64,000 nucleotides of DNA from Marisa cornuarietis (Eukaryota; Mollusca; Gastropoda; Architaenioglossa; Ampullariidae): positions 23,691,001-23,755,000 of the forward strand of contig SMMW01000001.1 in NCBI GenBank assembly GCA_004794655.1. The letters are read 5' to 3'. The notes below the pieces were generated by a model. The model ran no database searches. It was not told where the DNA came from and saw nothing but the letters and a program-made list of their open reading frames with translations. Below, one piece after another: positions 45,117 to 58,500 of the stretch (the stretch's first letter is position 1; every line of letters begins with the position of its first letter). The position numbers were made by a program, and so were the translations under genes.

Positions 45117-48100
45117 ATGCCTCTCCTTCGCAAGCAACCATTCCACAAACAGAAACCGCCACCAGACCTCCACCCAGAGGAAGAAGTCTTTCACTGCAAA
45201 ATAACAAACGAAATATTCAGGAATTACGAGTGAGTATCCAAGATTATGTACTTTGTGTCCAATTGAGTTGATGGAAAAAGAGTTCGTCTGCTACGATTTC
45301 TCATTTATCTAGTCATGCCGATACGATGGGAACAGTTCATTCGATCGTTTATCCACAGCCATACTAGCGAACCGCCATTTTCCGCATGCTCGATTATTTG
45401 TCGTGTGTGCTTTGAGCAGATGCTAAGATTAATATTATTCTGTCAATCACAGGGCCTTTTTTGAGAGGATCATATTGTGCAACAGTCTGGTTTGGTCATG
45501 CGCTATCACAGGACGGGCTGGTATGACATACCAGGAGGCAGTGGATTGCGAAGAAAGAGCTAAACGACATTTAGCCACGTTTCAGGAGAATCTTCAAAGA
45601 CCACTGCTTTTTTTAGCGACTCTCACCCACAGAAGTCGTTTGGCCGATCTCAACGACGACGTCTTTCTCTTTGCTAAGGATCGCTACTTCATTGGAGAAA
45701 CAGTAGATATCAGCATTGGTGGGGAAAGGTGAGATGCTTAAACCTGCCACCTGTTGAGTGTTGTCGATAAAGTATTCATCGTCTCTCATGAATAATTGTT
45801 TGCTTAGAAGCATTTCTATTAAATGCAGTTTTCATTATCAGATCTGTAAAGTGTGAAAGGATTCCAGTCATGTGACGTACAGTTTTGGTTCTACAGCTCA
45901 CATTTGACAAAGATGGATTCAGCATCTTGTTAGAGTTGATGCTAGAGCAGTTGCAAATACTAATATTTTATGTGACACATTGTTTCAATGGATAAACTGA
46001 AAAAGCAGCAATGTTGTCATGTAAAATTTACAATCATTTTTACTGCCAGGAATAATATTAATGGCATGTGTTTCTTTTGTTCTACTAGAACATATTTTTG
46101 GATGCATTTTTGTTATTGTGGCTACACCCTTACCATTATTTAAAACTTTATTGTTAAATATGATATTATTTAGCTATCCTAAGTAGGGAATGCCAGTCAT
46201 CATAACAATTTGAAACTGATGAAATCTTATTGTTAAAGTTATAAAGCAGTTTTGTAAGTAAATAGTATCAAGTATTGGCCGGACTGATGATAAAAGCTGA
46301 ACTTAATGAGAAATGTTCCTGCGGGTGACAAAAGCCTGTGTGTTGTGGTTACTTAATAAAAAGGAAAAAATTGTGAGTTTGAGATGATAATAATATGTCT
46401 GTGATGAGCAGTGAGATGCTACTTACATTCAGGAGATATGATAGCCAATTTTAATAAATAGTGAAGAGAATATTCTATAAAAAAAACAAAAAGAAAAGAA
46501 AAACGATGAAAAAACATACAACAGATACATGTTTTTTGTGGTCCGCCAAGAATCAAAATATTTGGGAAACTTTATATAAAATGATTTTTTCCCCAAAAGT
46601 GTTAAAAATTCTTTAAACTGATGCACTAAATGACCATATGTTTTAAGGATGGTTATGTGTTGAGCTTTATATTTTTGTTTAATACATATTTTAGCATTGC
46701 GAGGCCAAGAGTCAAGGTTTGCAGTTTTTCAGGTTAGATGAAGGTGGAAGAGTCAATCAGTTTTGCCACAACAAATATTGAATTACTGATGGATGAATGG
46801 GTGGGTGGGTGAGAGGAGCAGGGAGTTTGGGGCAAGATAAGGAAGTAAGATTATGTATGTGTTCTTGAAAACCTATGTGCAAGGTATGGTTACAGACTTT
46901 TACATGAGACCTGTGTACAAGGTATGATCACAGACTATTACATGAAATGTAAATTTAAGCAAAAGATCATTTGTTGTTGGTACAGGTCTAGCTTGTAATA
47001 ATATAACTGTAAGGGTAATTATTACCAACTCATTTTGACAGTGCAGTGTCCTCACCCCCACAAAAAGTGTATTCCAAATGTATCATAAGTGCCTTCTTTA
47101 CCATGCTTGCTGCATGGTTCTCATCTTTGCTGTGTGAACAAAGTGAGCAGTTGATTTTTGATTAAATTTATGTCGACAAACAGGAATTTGGTGGGTTTTT
47201 TCATTATTTTAAACAATGCTGTCCCAGCTTTTATTGCAAACCTGCAGTGCTGTCATAGCTACAACTGGAAGAACCCCCTGCTGTTTCCTGTTACCAAGAC
47301 AAATGAAGCTGTAGTAGAAAAGTCTGTGCCAGACACCATCTTTATGCCTTTTTCTCTTTACCGAGACCAAAGAGTCTAAAGTTGACTAGTGTGTACCATA
47401 CCATCTTCTCGCCGATTCCTCTTTACAGAGACCAAAGAGCATATTGTTGACTAGTCTGTGCCATACCATCCTCACACCTGGAGTAATAATGGACTAATCT
47501 GCCATACACCATCTTCACACCTGTTTCTTTTTTACTAAAATCAAAGAGCACTAAATAGACGAGGAAGCTCTGGTCTGCATTAAAGAGTGTACAGTGTCTG
47601 GGCTAGTGCTGATTTTGGTTTCTACACTCGTACTATAAAATAAAATGCCCACCCCTGAAATCACTTACCTTTATAATGACTTCCAAGAATCATCATCATT
47701 CTTTGCTACTTCAAGGAGCATAGGGCTGCAACAACATCTTGCCAGCGGATCCGGTTTTGGGCAGCCCCCATCGGGCCCATGTGGTTCCGGCATCCTTTAC
47801 CTCGCTCTCTGCTGATCTTCTCCAAGTCAGTTTTGGCCTCCCAACTCTCCTCATCCCCTGAGGGGTCCAGTCAAGTGCCTGCCTGGCAATGGTGTCAGCT
47901 GGTTTGCGCAAGGTGTGTCCTATCCAGCCCCACTTGCGCTTTTGATGTCTTGACTAGTGGCATTCTGATTAGTTCTTTCCCACAGGCTGCTATTGGAGAT
48001 CTTTTCAGGCCATCTTATTCCCAAAATATGGCGAAAGCATCGGTTGGTAAAGGTCTGGAGCTTGTTGTTGATTGTGTTTGTCACTCTCCAGGTTTCAGAG

Positions 48101-51100
48101 CCATACAGTAGGACTGCCTTCACATTGGTGTTGAAGATGCAGGTCTTACTGTGGAGGGATAATGCTCGGGAGTTCCAGATGGGGCGTAGGCTGTTGGCAG
48201 CATGCCTGGCCTTGTTTATGGGGCTTCTGATGTCGTTCACTCCACCGTCCTTGCTAACGATGCTCCCCAGATATGTGAAGTGGCCTGTTTCTAGGATGTT
48301 CTCTCCTTGAAGATGGATCAGAAGTTCCTGCTTGTTGTTGATTTTCATCACTTCAGTCTTTTTTCTGTTGATCTTTAAGCCGGTCTTCTCTGCTTCCTCT
48401 GCTAGCTTGCTCAGTTAGGTTTGTGCGTGCTGTTGCCGATGAGATAGGAGACTAATGTCATCTGCAAAGTCCAGGTCCTCTAGCTGTTTGGTGAAGGTCC
48501 ACTGGATACCGGTGTTGTTGTCTTGGGTTGTCTTATGCATAATCCAGTCTATGACCATCATGAAGATTGTCGGTGATAATATGCAAGCCTGTCTTACGCC
48601 AGTCTTCATTACAAAAGGTTTAGTGAGTTTGCCGCTATGGATAACTTGGCAGACTTCCAAGAATAGGATGCATATAACTGAACAATGTCAGTTCAAATGT
48701 TTATTTCACTGAATCAGGGGTATTTACCATGCAATACTCACTGTTATTCTCAGTGGCCAAATGTGTTGACTACAGTCACAGTTGTTATTGTCAGTGGGCA
48801 GGGTTAGTGGCCAGAGGTGTTAACGAGTGTCACAGCTGGCCTCTGATGACATCAGGACACTTACAAAATGTGTCCTGTGCTGTATCATCAATCATTGAAC
48901 TTTATACCAAATTCTTATGAGTCTGAATATTTTGTGATGTGTTAACAATATTGCATTAAAAACAAAAACTGTAGATGTTAACTCAGATACAGATGACAGA
49001 TACAGTTTTGGTTCAAAGGGTGGAAAATGCTGTAACCAGAAATAAATGAGCTACTGTAAGGGAGATTTCAAGTTTAGCTAGGAGTGCCATTATTAAATAG
49101 CATCTCTTTAATTTTCTTTCATAGTTTGTTGTATGTATGAGTTCCAGCCAACCAGCTTTCTAGTTTCCTTGGTGAGCTAGCATTATCATAAGTAAAAGTA
49201 GTCTTTTATTATTAATTTTATTTATTTGTATGTTTGGAAATGCTTTGATTGATTTCCGGAAATAACTTTGTTGATCTACATTTCAGAAAGACTGCCCATG
49301 TGATAAAAGTTATACCCTCAACAAAGAGTGAAGCACGTTCGAATGGTGATGTCATTATTATTGATGAAGATTCTGAATCAGATGAAGCCAGCAAAAGGTG
49401 TGTCATGATACCATTCTGTTAGGTAAAGATAAAAAGGCCTGGAGTCTGATTAAACTCATGGCCATGGGATAATGAATATAAGTACAAATAAAAAAGGCCC
49501 GGAGAATGATTAAACTCATGGCCATAGGAAAATGAATATAAGTAAAGATAAAAAGGCCCAGGGTCTGATAAAACTCATGGGAGGAGTGGACATAAGTTGT
49601 TAACTATGTGTATGCATGAAAAGTTAGGAAGAGCCCAACTCTCTGCTTTTGTCAATTGAAACTTTCTTACAAACCAGGTAACCATTTCTGCTGGATCATC
49701 ATGGATAGTTTTCCACCCACAGGGTTTAAACCATCATCCTAATGGTCCATAGTCACGACCCCCATGCTGTGGAGCCCTTCCATTTATATGTTATTTTTAT
49801 AAATCTGTGTAATTACAGATCTGTTTGGCTTTGAAGGCTTTGTGATAAGTTAGATAATCAGGTACATTGCATAACATTAGTTAAAAATTAGGAGCTTGTA
49901 GATTTCTGGAATTCCAGAAGAGGTCTGGGAGAAGTATACCACCCTCAGAGTTCCATTGCTTTTAGATAAAAATAGACTCTTTTTATTATTGACATCATTA
50001 CTGTTAACTTCTTGGCCTGTGCATAGGCTGTGATTTTGACCTGTGCATGAACCATGTGTCATTGTCTTGCACAAGTCTTATATTTGTCTTGATAATCTTC
50101 AAATGACTGTTGCATGAAGAGCTGTAGGCATATGTGTTCAAGATTTACACAACCTGATACAAATATATGGTAATGACAGCTCACAGATTATCTGAAAACT
50201 GTATAGCATATTCTTATTGGGGTGGGTGTGAGAAAGAGTGAAAAATATGCTTATTTTTCATTAATTATGGGCTAGCCTGAGATGCTGTGTGTGAAAGAGA
50301 GAGAGGGAGATGTATGCTGTTTTAAAGCCCAACCTGATTGCTGAGAAAAAATCGCTGGAAACAGAGCACAAAGTATCACAAAAAACGTATTCCAGTGGTA
50401 TTTTATGACATGAGGCATGAAAAATTTTTTATTAATATTTTTCTCTTAAGCACACCTGGATTTGTCGAGAAAACAGGAAAGTGACAAAACGGACGTATTT
50501 TTAAAAATAGCGCCGTGTGCATTAGCTGAAGTCGAAGAGAAAAGTTGCAATCCTTGGTAAAAGAAAACTGACCAGGACACATTGTGCTGTTGCTGAATGT
50601 TCTCTTCGACACTCAGAGGGAGTTAGTACTCAATAAGGAGATCCTAAAGATAATGGCAGCAAACGCCCATGGAATAACTTTGTTCAGAGATTTGTTTATA
50701 CTGGTTTCTGCTTTGTTCAAACGTGCCATGCGAACTTCATCGCCACACCTCAAGAATTTGCTCAAAATATTTCAAAATCGATTTTTATCCAGTCACTTAT
50801 TCAGTACAACCAAGCCTTGGACTTTCAGTAAAGCGAAGAAATGTTATTCCTACAGCAGTGCTTACTATACAACAGCACGAGATGTTACAACCAACTACGA
50901 CTGCTGGTAGATCAAGCACCAAATATACAACATCGACAGTTTCTACACCGTCTGGTCTACAAGTAACATCGTGTGACAGTCACAAACACATCATCAGTCG
51001 TATCTTTATCACCATAATGCTAACAACAACTGACAGTGTGAGGGCGCCATTGATGTGCGTGATCAAAACAGCTAAAAAAAGGTTAAAAAAAAAAGAATTA

Positions 51101-52554
51101 GGGTGATAAACATAAGGAGCTTAAACGGGAACACGTGCGAGTATCAGTAAGTAAATAGAAAATTTTGCATGCAGCTAAATGAGGAAGAAATAAGTTTTTA
51201 CATCAATAAACATGTTTCTGTCATTATATTTTTAATTGTAAAATCTTTATCAGCAGTCAGTTGTAACTATAAAATAAAAATGCAATGCTTGAAGCCATCA
51301 AATAAAAGAAAATTACACAAGTTTCTCTTAGACAAACACTTTTGAAATGTGTTTACATTTTATTAACAATAATACACATGGGAAAATAACTCAAATGCGC
51401 CCAATTAGTAACAGACAATCAGTAATAATACAACATAGACGGCAATGACCAGGATTGTTGCCCATTAAAGTTTGATCTGATTGACTTACCAGTCTGTTGA
51501 ATGAATTCAGTTTGGACCATTTAATTATTTTTTTAACTTCATTTGAAGCTTCTAAATAAAGTTCCAATCTGTATGGGTGTATTCCAAATTCAGCTGTTTC
51601 ATTCTTTGGGCAAAAAAAATCGCTTCTTGAACACAACAACCTGAGCGATGTTCCTTCATTTGACTTGAAGACATCCACACTCGCGTAAGAGAACTTTCAG
51701 TATAGGAGAGTATTTTTTTCCCACCTTCCTAGTTCCAGGTTAGAATGGCGATGTTTTAAGGCTTATATCTTTAAAATTAAGCATAATTATGTACTCATAT
51801 TTTGGTTATTATAATTTAAAACAAACTTAACCCGATCATAAAGAAAAAAATGTTGCGCTTGGTTTGTCCTTTAACAGACTAACCTGAGATGCTGTTTGTG
51901 TGCCCATTTCAAGGGGAATCCAAACAGTACACATTACAATATAAAATAATGCAACAGAACATACATCATAAGCTACATGAACTGTATAATGAATTAAATA
52001 GTCAACAATTAAATTTTGCACTTCAAATCCCATCCCTCATAGATGTAATTCGTTACATTATTAACTATATACTTGCTAGTATTTGCTATTAGCAGGGATA
52101 AACGAAAAGCAGATGGATATTGGTAATACTTGTTAGGTACATTTTTCTCTATACACTGTATCTTGGAGAGCGAGGCGTATGCTAACGGACTGGCCTGATA
52201 TGTTGTGTGTGAGAGAGAGAGAAGTCCGCTGTGTTATCAGACTAGCCTGAAATGTTATGTTTGTGTGTGTGTGAGAGAGAGAGATGTATGTTGTGTTAAC
52301 AAACTAGCCTGAGGTGCTGGACTAACCCTGATCATGTTGCAGGTCCCTGCTTGATCCAAACTCCTTGATATATGCAGTTCAGCCACTTGGTTCTAAGACA
52401 GCTGTCACTGTCAAGGCTTCACAAATAAGGTGAGGAGGCAAAAGCCTGATAAATCAAGTATTGATCAGGAAATAGTCATGCTCTGCTAATCATGAAACGT
52501 TGAATTATCACCATGCTAATTCAGTAAAGAATCATCATACAGTATGATTAGATT

Positions 52555-52587
<33 letters not shown>

Positions 52588-55500
52588 CAAGGTGTCATGC
52601 AAGTTGCTCTCATTTTAGTGAGAACCTCTCAGTACACCTGCTTGAAGTCATTTAGTAAATAATGGTTTCACACAATTTCTGAACTGATATATATATATTA
52701 TATATAGATATATGTTGAACAAGTGTATTTGCTTTTCTTTGATTTAATGAGGTTAATTATTGTGTTTGTTAGTCGAAAGCGTGGTCTGTACACAAGAGAC
52801 AAAAGTAAGCTGTTTCTGAAGCAGCACTGCGAATCGGTCATGGGTGTGTGGACCGTCAAGGTGAGTGCTCTCCCCTGATGCAGTAGCAATAGTTTGTATT
52901 AGACAGTACTAACCAACGAGTGTTGGTTTCTAGTGTAATAGTGTGCATAGCAGCAAAGAAAAGTAAAAAGTTATGCGTGAACAACCATTGTTGCAGCATG
53001 CTACAGAGCTGGAGAAATTAAGATTGTTATGACTTTCTGTAAATGTCACAAACGCCACCACCACCCTGAGTGAAAATGATAAATATGGCAGTTTAAGTAT
53101 GTTAGCCCAAGTTTGTCATTTTCTCTTGGGAAAACATTGGCTCAGATTGATACATGTAGTTCTCTCATGAAATTCTTTAGTCTTCACAGCTTTTCTGTCT
53201 CCATCTCTCTCATTCTGTCTCTCTCTTACACACACACATATATATATATATATACATGGATGTGTGGCTTATCTATTGGTGTAGTGTTCCAAAGTCCCAA
53301 ACTGCAGCTAAGCTGCTGTTTAATTTAGATTTGCCTGCATGGTCACCAGATGATAATACATTCCTGCACTTTTGTTCATTTATGTTTGTGGAATTCTTCA
53401 TGCAGGAGGACAAAATAAACAAACTGGGGCTTAAGAATGCTAAATTTGAAGACTTCTGTGGTGGCCTAAAGCCCACATTTGCTGTTTCTGTGGTGAAAAG
53501 AAAAAGTAAAAAGCCAACAACTGATACAGATGATGCATCCAGCTTTTCTGTGACCCCTGACAAGGGCAGTCAGTCTCAGCATTCATATGCTAAGACACAA
53601 GGTAATGCTATCCAGATCACATGATTTTCCCATAGTTTGAGTTTCAACTTGACAGTATGTTTATTTATTGATTAGTGGATATGTGACAAGCTGCTTTATG
53701 TTTGCAGAGCCTGCTAATACAGTCAAGCATGAACAGCCAGCTTTGACTTCAGAAGAACGCCAGGCTCAGCGAGAACAGCTGAAGCAGGAAAAGTTGGCTG
53801 AAAAAGTTGCTAAGCGTGAAGAGATGAAACGAAAGTTAGAAGAAGAGAAACAAAAGAGAAAAGAAGAAAGGGAAAAGGTGAAAAAAAAGAATAAATAATG
53901 ATGACCATATAAGTCGAATTGACAGTCTCGTTGACAAAAAGAGTAAATAATTATGACCTTAGAAAGCAGATTGACAGAGAAGCAAGAATTGTCAGCCTGG
54001 CTGACAAAGTATAGTACTCAAAAGGAAGGCCCCAAATTTATATCTTTGAAATGCATCATAGTGTTTCCTTTCAGCTGTTACCTTGCCGACATATATTTTT
54101 TTTGTGTGCATACACATGCATTCATCCACATTTTCTCTGCAGTCTGTCTATATGGTCAGCTATGTCAGTTACACAAAAATACAACCTATATTACCAGGGT
54201 GAGCTTCTCTTCATTTGCCTCGACTTGCAATTGTTTTCCAACATCATGTACACATACTCCTCTTTCCCTAAAGAAGTAAATACATAAATGTGGCTTCTTT
54301 CACCTGTCAGTGACTGATTTTAGGAGTTGTAAATATTTTTACTGCTTCTCATGTCAGAATACCCATTTTCTACTGTTATAACAAATCTGAGATTTAAAAA
54401 AATGTTTTATTGTAAGATAAATGATGTGGTAGATAGGCGGAATGTAGCAGGTCAGCGTGACTAGATCATTAATCTAGGTTCCATGGTTCCATTTGTTCAT
54501 TTGGCCACATCCACAGCTGACTTATGAATGGATGGGGAGACAGTTGGTCATGCTGTGATGTTACTCAAGTTTGTCAGTGCTTTCACAACTGTCTTCAGCT
54601 TCAAGGTTTTATTTATATATTGCAGGAACGAGAGAAAAAACGTGAAGAACGACGTCTGCAGATTGAGCAGCTTAAGGAATGGAGTCGTCCACGTGAAGAC
54701 ATGGAATGCGATGATCTAAAGGTCAATGTCTTATTGTTTTGACAGTGTCAGTGATCTGAAGGTCAATGTCTTATTGTTTTGACAGTTTCAGAAAGTTTCA
54801 GAGGCCACCATATCTAACCTGTGGATGTTCAGAGAAAGGACAGCACAGAACAGTGTACAATTGTACTGTGGACAGCATCGGATAGCAAATCCTATAACAG
54901 TTTGCAGGACAAGTGGTTAATGTGCTTGCTCAACATGAACTAGTATTTGGTTGTCTAGAATTTGTTTGGTTGTTTTAGAATTTGTGTGATCTGATGGCAG
55001 TTTGGAACTAGTTGTCATGTATGATCTAATGTTAGTTTAGAAGGAAATGTATGACAGGTACTGATAAATCTCATTTTTGGTAGGGGCATTACTTGAGTGC
55101 AAATAAAACAGCAGGCAGTCTAAACGTTTGGGAAAGGAGAAAGTTGGTAGGGGTTGAGAAAGTTTGTGCAACCTGTTGACTTCTCTGTTTGTGCAACCTG
55201 TTGACTTGTTTTGGAAATTTGCTGGTGGTGATGGGATGGAGATAAGAATGCAGAGAGAGTGCATTCTTAAGCAACAAGTAATTGATATCTCCTTACAAAG
55301 GACGCTATAGGGGCAGTACAGAGGGACAGAACAGCAAATCATGGAAGCTATACTAAGTAAATATTTATGAAAAAGTAACCTTGCCTGTTAAGAAAGTAAT
55401 TCCCGGAAATGTTTTTTGACATAGTCTGAATACCTTCAGTTCAACCAATATACACCTGACCCCTAAGGTTTTGCAATCCTTTAAGCAAGCAAGAAGTTGT

Positions 55501-58500
55501 CAAATGGAAAGGATCTGTGTATTAAAAAAGGCCTTTAAATTGTTTAATCCCTTTGTCAGCTACCATTAAGGTATTTGGAACAGAGCAGTAATGGAAGATA
55601 TAGATGTGATTTTTTTGTTTGTTTTTCCTGACTAGCCACTGCCAGATTTTGTTGAAGTGAAGACGCGTGTGCCTAGTGCAGTGTTTGGTGATGCTGTGAT
55701 GATACTGGAGTTTGTCAATGCTTTCAAGAGTGTCTTTGACTTCAAGCAGTTCTTCCCAAAAGGATTCACATGGGGTGAGCCCAGTTTTTTATCGTCTCCC
55801 CATACCTTACCTTTTCTGGTCTTACAGGGTTGGTACACAGTTGTAAAAATCTGGGAAATGTTTAGAAAATATTTTTCCATTTTCCAAACTGGAAAAGCTT
55901 TGGCATTTTAGGAGGACAGTAAAATGCATATGAGCAGTTTCCACTGGGGAAAATATAAATCTACCACCTGGACAAAGTTTTGATCAAGATGAAGTTGGTC
56001 ACAATCTTAATATAATCTAGATAATGAATGGTTTGATACAACAAAATGTCACACTGTTAACTCAAAACTATGGTTGTTTTAAACATGCATGTTGATAAAT
56101 CTACAGTAAAGACAACCATAAAACAAAGTAAAAAGTTTGGTCATTTTATTAAAGAAAGCAGGATAATTCTATCCGACTTCTACTTTCCGAGACTTCTTCT
56201 GGTCGTGAACAGTCAGGACCTGAAGCTTTGCGAATGTTTACTCGCTGAAACAACCCCACAACTTGTTCTTGACAAATCTCAACCTTCTGGACAGGGTGAA
56301 GAGAACTGAGCATATCTTTAAGTTTCAGTGAAAAATCGTGAGTCTCGAAACGAGCAAAGAAAGCATTAACAGCATTTGGTAGAGCCGCACTGTCAACGCC
56401 TGAGATCAAGATTTTGGCTTTCAACCCCTTAAGCCGATCTTCAACATTTGCCATGTTTTTGAGTCCCTGCCAAGCTGCTCAGATGTTACCTGTACCAAAC
56501 TGAGACTATTTTAGTTTTATAATTCACCTTGGCCCGACTGATAGCACTGCGGACCTCTCTATGTACCAGTTTCTTGTCTTGGGCAGAACCCGTGAAGAAC
56601 ACGTTTCTTTTTATAAGCACTGCTTGTAGGCTCTTGGTCACCCAGGGTTTGTTGTTAGGATGAAGCACAAACTGGATGGAATGGTGCAATCTACACAAAA
56701 GGAGATATATGAAGAGATGCTGTTTACTAAGTCGTCCAGATTAGGACATGTGTCTAAAAAGACATCCCAGTTGTGCACTCAGAACAGCTCTGTATGCTTG
56801 CCAGACTGTCTGCAGTCCAGCATTTGGTGGAATGAATTGTTCGGCGCACCCGTCTGAACACAGGTTTATACACAGGTACAAGGTGCACACTCAGATGATA
56901 TGACGCACCTAGACTGGGGAGGGGTAGAGATCTGTAAGCATGTGGCACAGTTCCATAGGCGAGGTCAAGTGTAGTCTTACCCCGGGTAGTAAGACATGTC
57001 ACATGGTCACAGGTCTTAAGAACTGATGTCAGGTCACAGTGATTAAAATCTCCTAAAATAAATTTAGGAGCATCAGTTTCTTGGCCATAGAGTTTCCAGT
57101 CAGGGCATCCAGATTGATCCTGCCAAATTTAGTGCAATAGTGAATTTTCCTGAACCAGTTAACGTCAGTGTGTGAGACGTCTGATTGGAATGGTGAATCA
57201 TGTGTCCAACTTTACAGGTTCTAACCTGAGATCAGCGATCAAAAGTTTCAATTGTGTGTGAGAGAAAGAGAGATTGTATTTGTCGAGTAAGGGGTGGTAT
57301 CATTAAGAAATGTTCCCCGTGCAATGTCAACTGGCAAATTAATGAATAACTATTCTACAGTTGCTTTGTTTTTGTTTTTTTGTTTTTTTTTTTACTTCTA
57401 TTAAAGTTGATTAAAAGCGTATAATCTTGTTCGTGTTCTGTTGTTGGCTGGAAACAGAAATGGTCCCTGTTTTACATAAGTTGAATGCACCTGGACTGCT
57501 GTGCCAACAGCTGTGACCCTGCAGTCTTCTAGATACCTGGACAGGTGCAGGTCAACTTTTTAAACACTGTTTTGTTACAGCCCATCTTGAGACAGCCTTA
57601 ATGGAGGCTGACCCAGAAGGACCCCTATGTGATCTGCTGCAGATGTTGCTCTGTGCTATTTTTAACCTTCAGGAGGAGGAAGCTGAGGAGTATCAGGAAC
57701 TTGAGCGAGAAGAATGCCACAAAGAGCCATCAGCTCCAAACACAGGTAGTTGTAATAAAAAATCTCTGTGCAATTAGCTGTTAGCTATAATTGTCTCTGT
57801 TTGTAGTCCTGAACTCCATGTGTCATCTTGACCATCCTGGTCATTAATGTCAGTAAAGCTTACTCTGACATGTTTATAGTGTTGGCTTAACTGATGCCTG
57901 AGATGTTTGTAGTGTTGGCTTAACTAACCCTGATATGGCAAACAGTGCTAGCTTTACTAGTCTCCATCACAAGCATTCCAAGGGCAAGTAACAATAACAA
58001 AAAAATGTATTATATATTGCATGTGACACTAACATAATTTGTGTCAAAAGTAAACATTGACATAATCATGTTACTTGATTGATTACTTATTAATTGTATG
58101 GGCTAAAGAATTTTGCATGCTTTTAAAATTTTACTTTTTTAACATGCATTTTTCTAACATTTAACACTTTTCATACATAAAAATTCATTGAAGTTTGTGG
58201 TGAAGCACTATGCCCTTAGCAATATGAATTTGATGGGTGGCAGGTGAAGAAGAACAAGTGGAGGAAGAAATCAGTGTCTCCAACAGCGAATTAATCCGCT
58301 CAGCAACTGTTGCTGCCCAGTTTTCCCAACAGACATTTGGTAAGTGACAGATCGGAGAGAGAGAGTGTGAGTTGTGTGCATACTTGCTGCAGCTAAAGAT
58401 TGGGTATCAAATCATAATCTGGTGTGCTATAATGAGACACATGAGAATCAGACATGGTCTCTGAACAGTTTAACATTGCTATCATAAATTTATTTCTAAT

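Noticed and set aside
50584..51106. Overlapping plus frames of 108 and 127 codons as a possible gene
   Set aside because: No recognisable domain, unlike-coding composition, and no BAZ1A splice need; left as part of an unexplained block.
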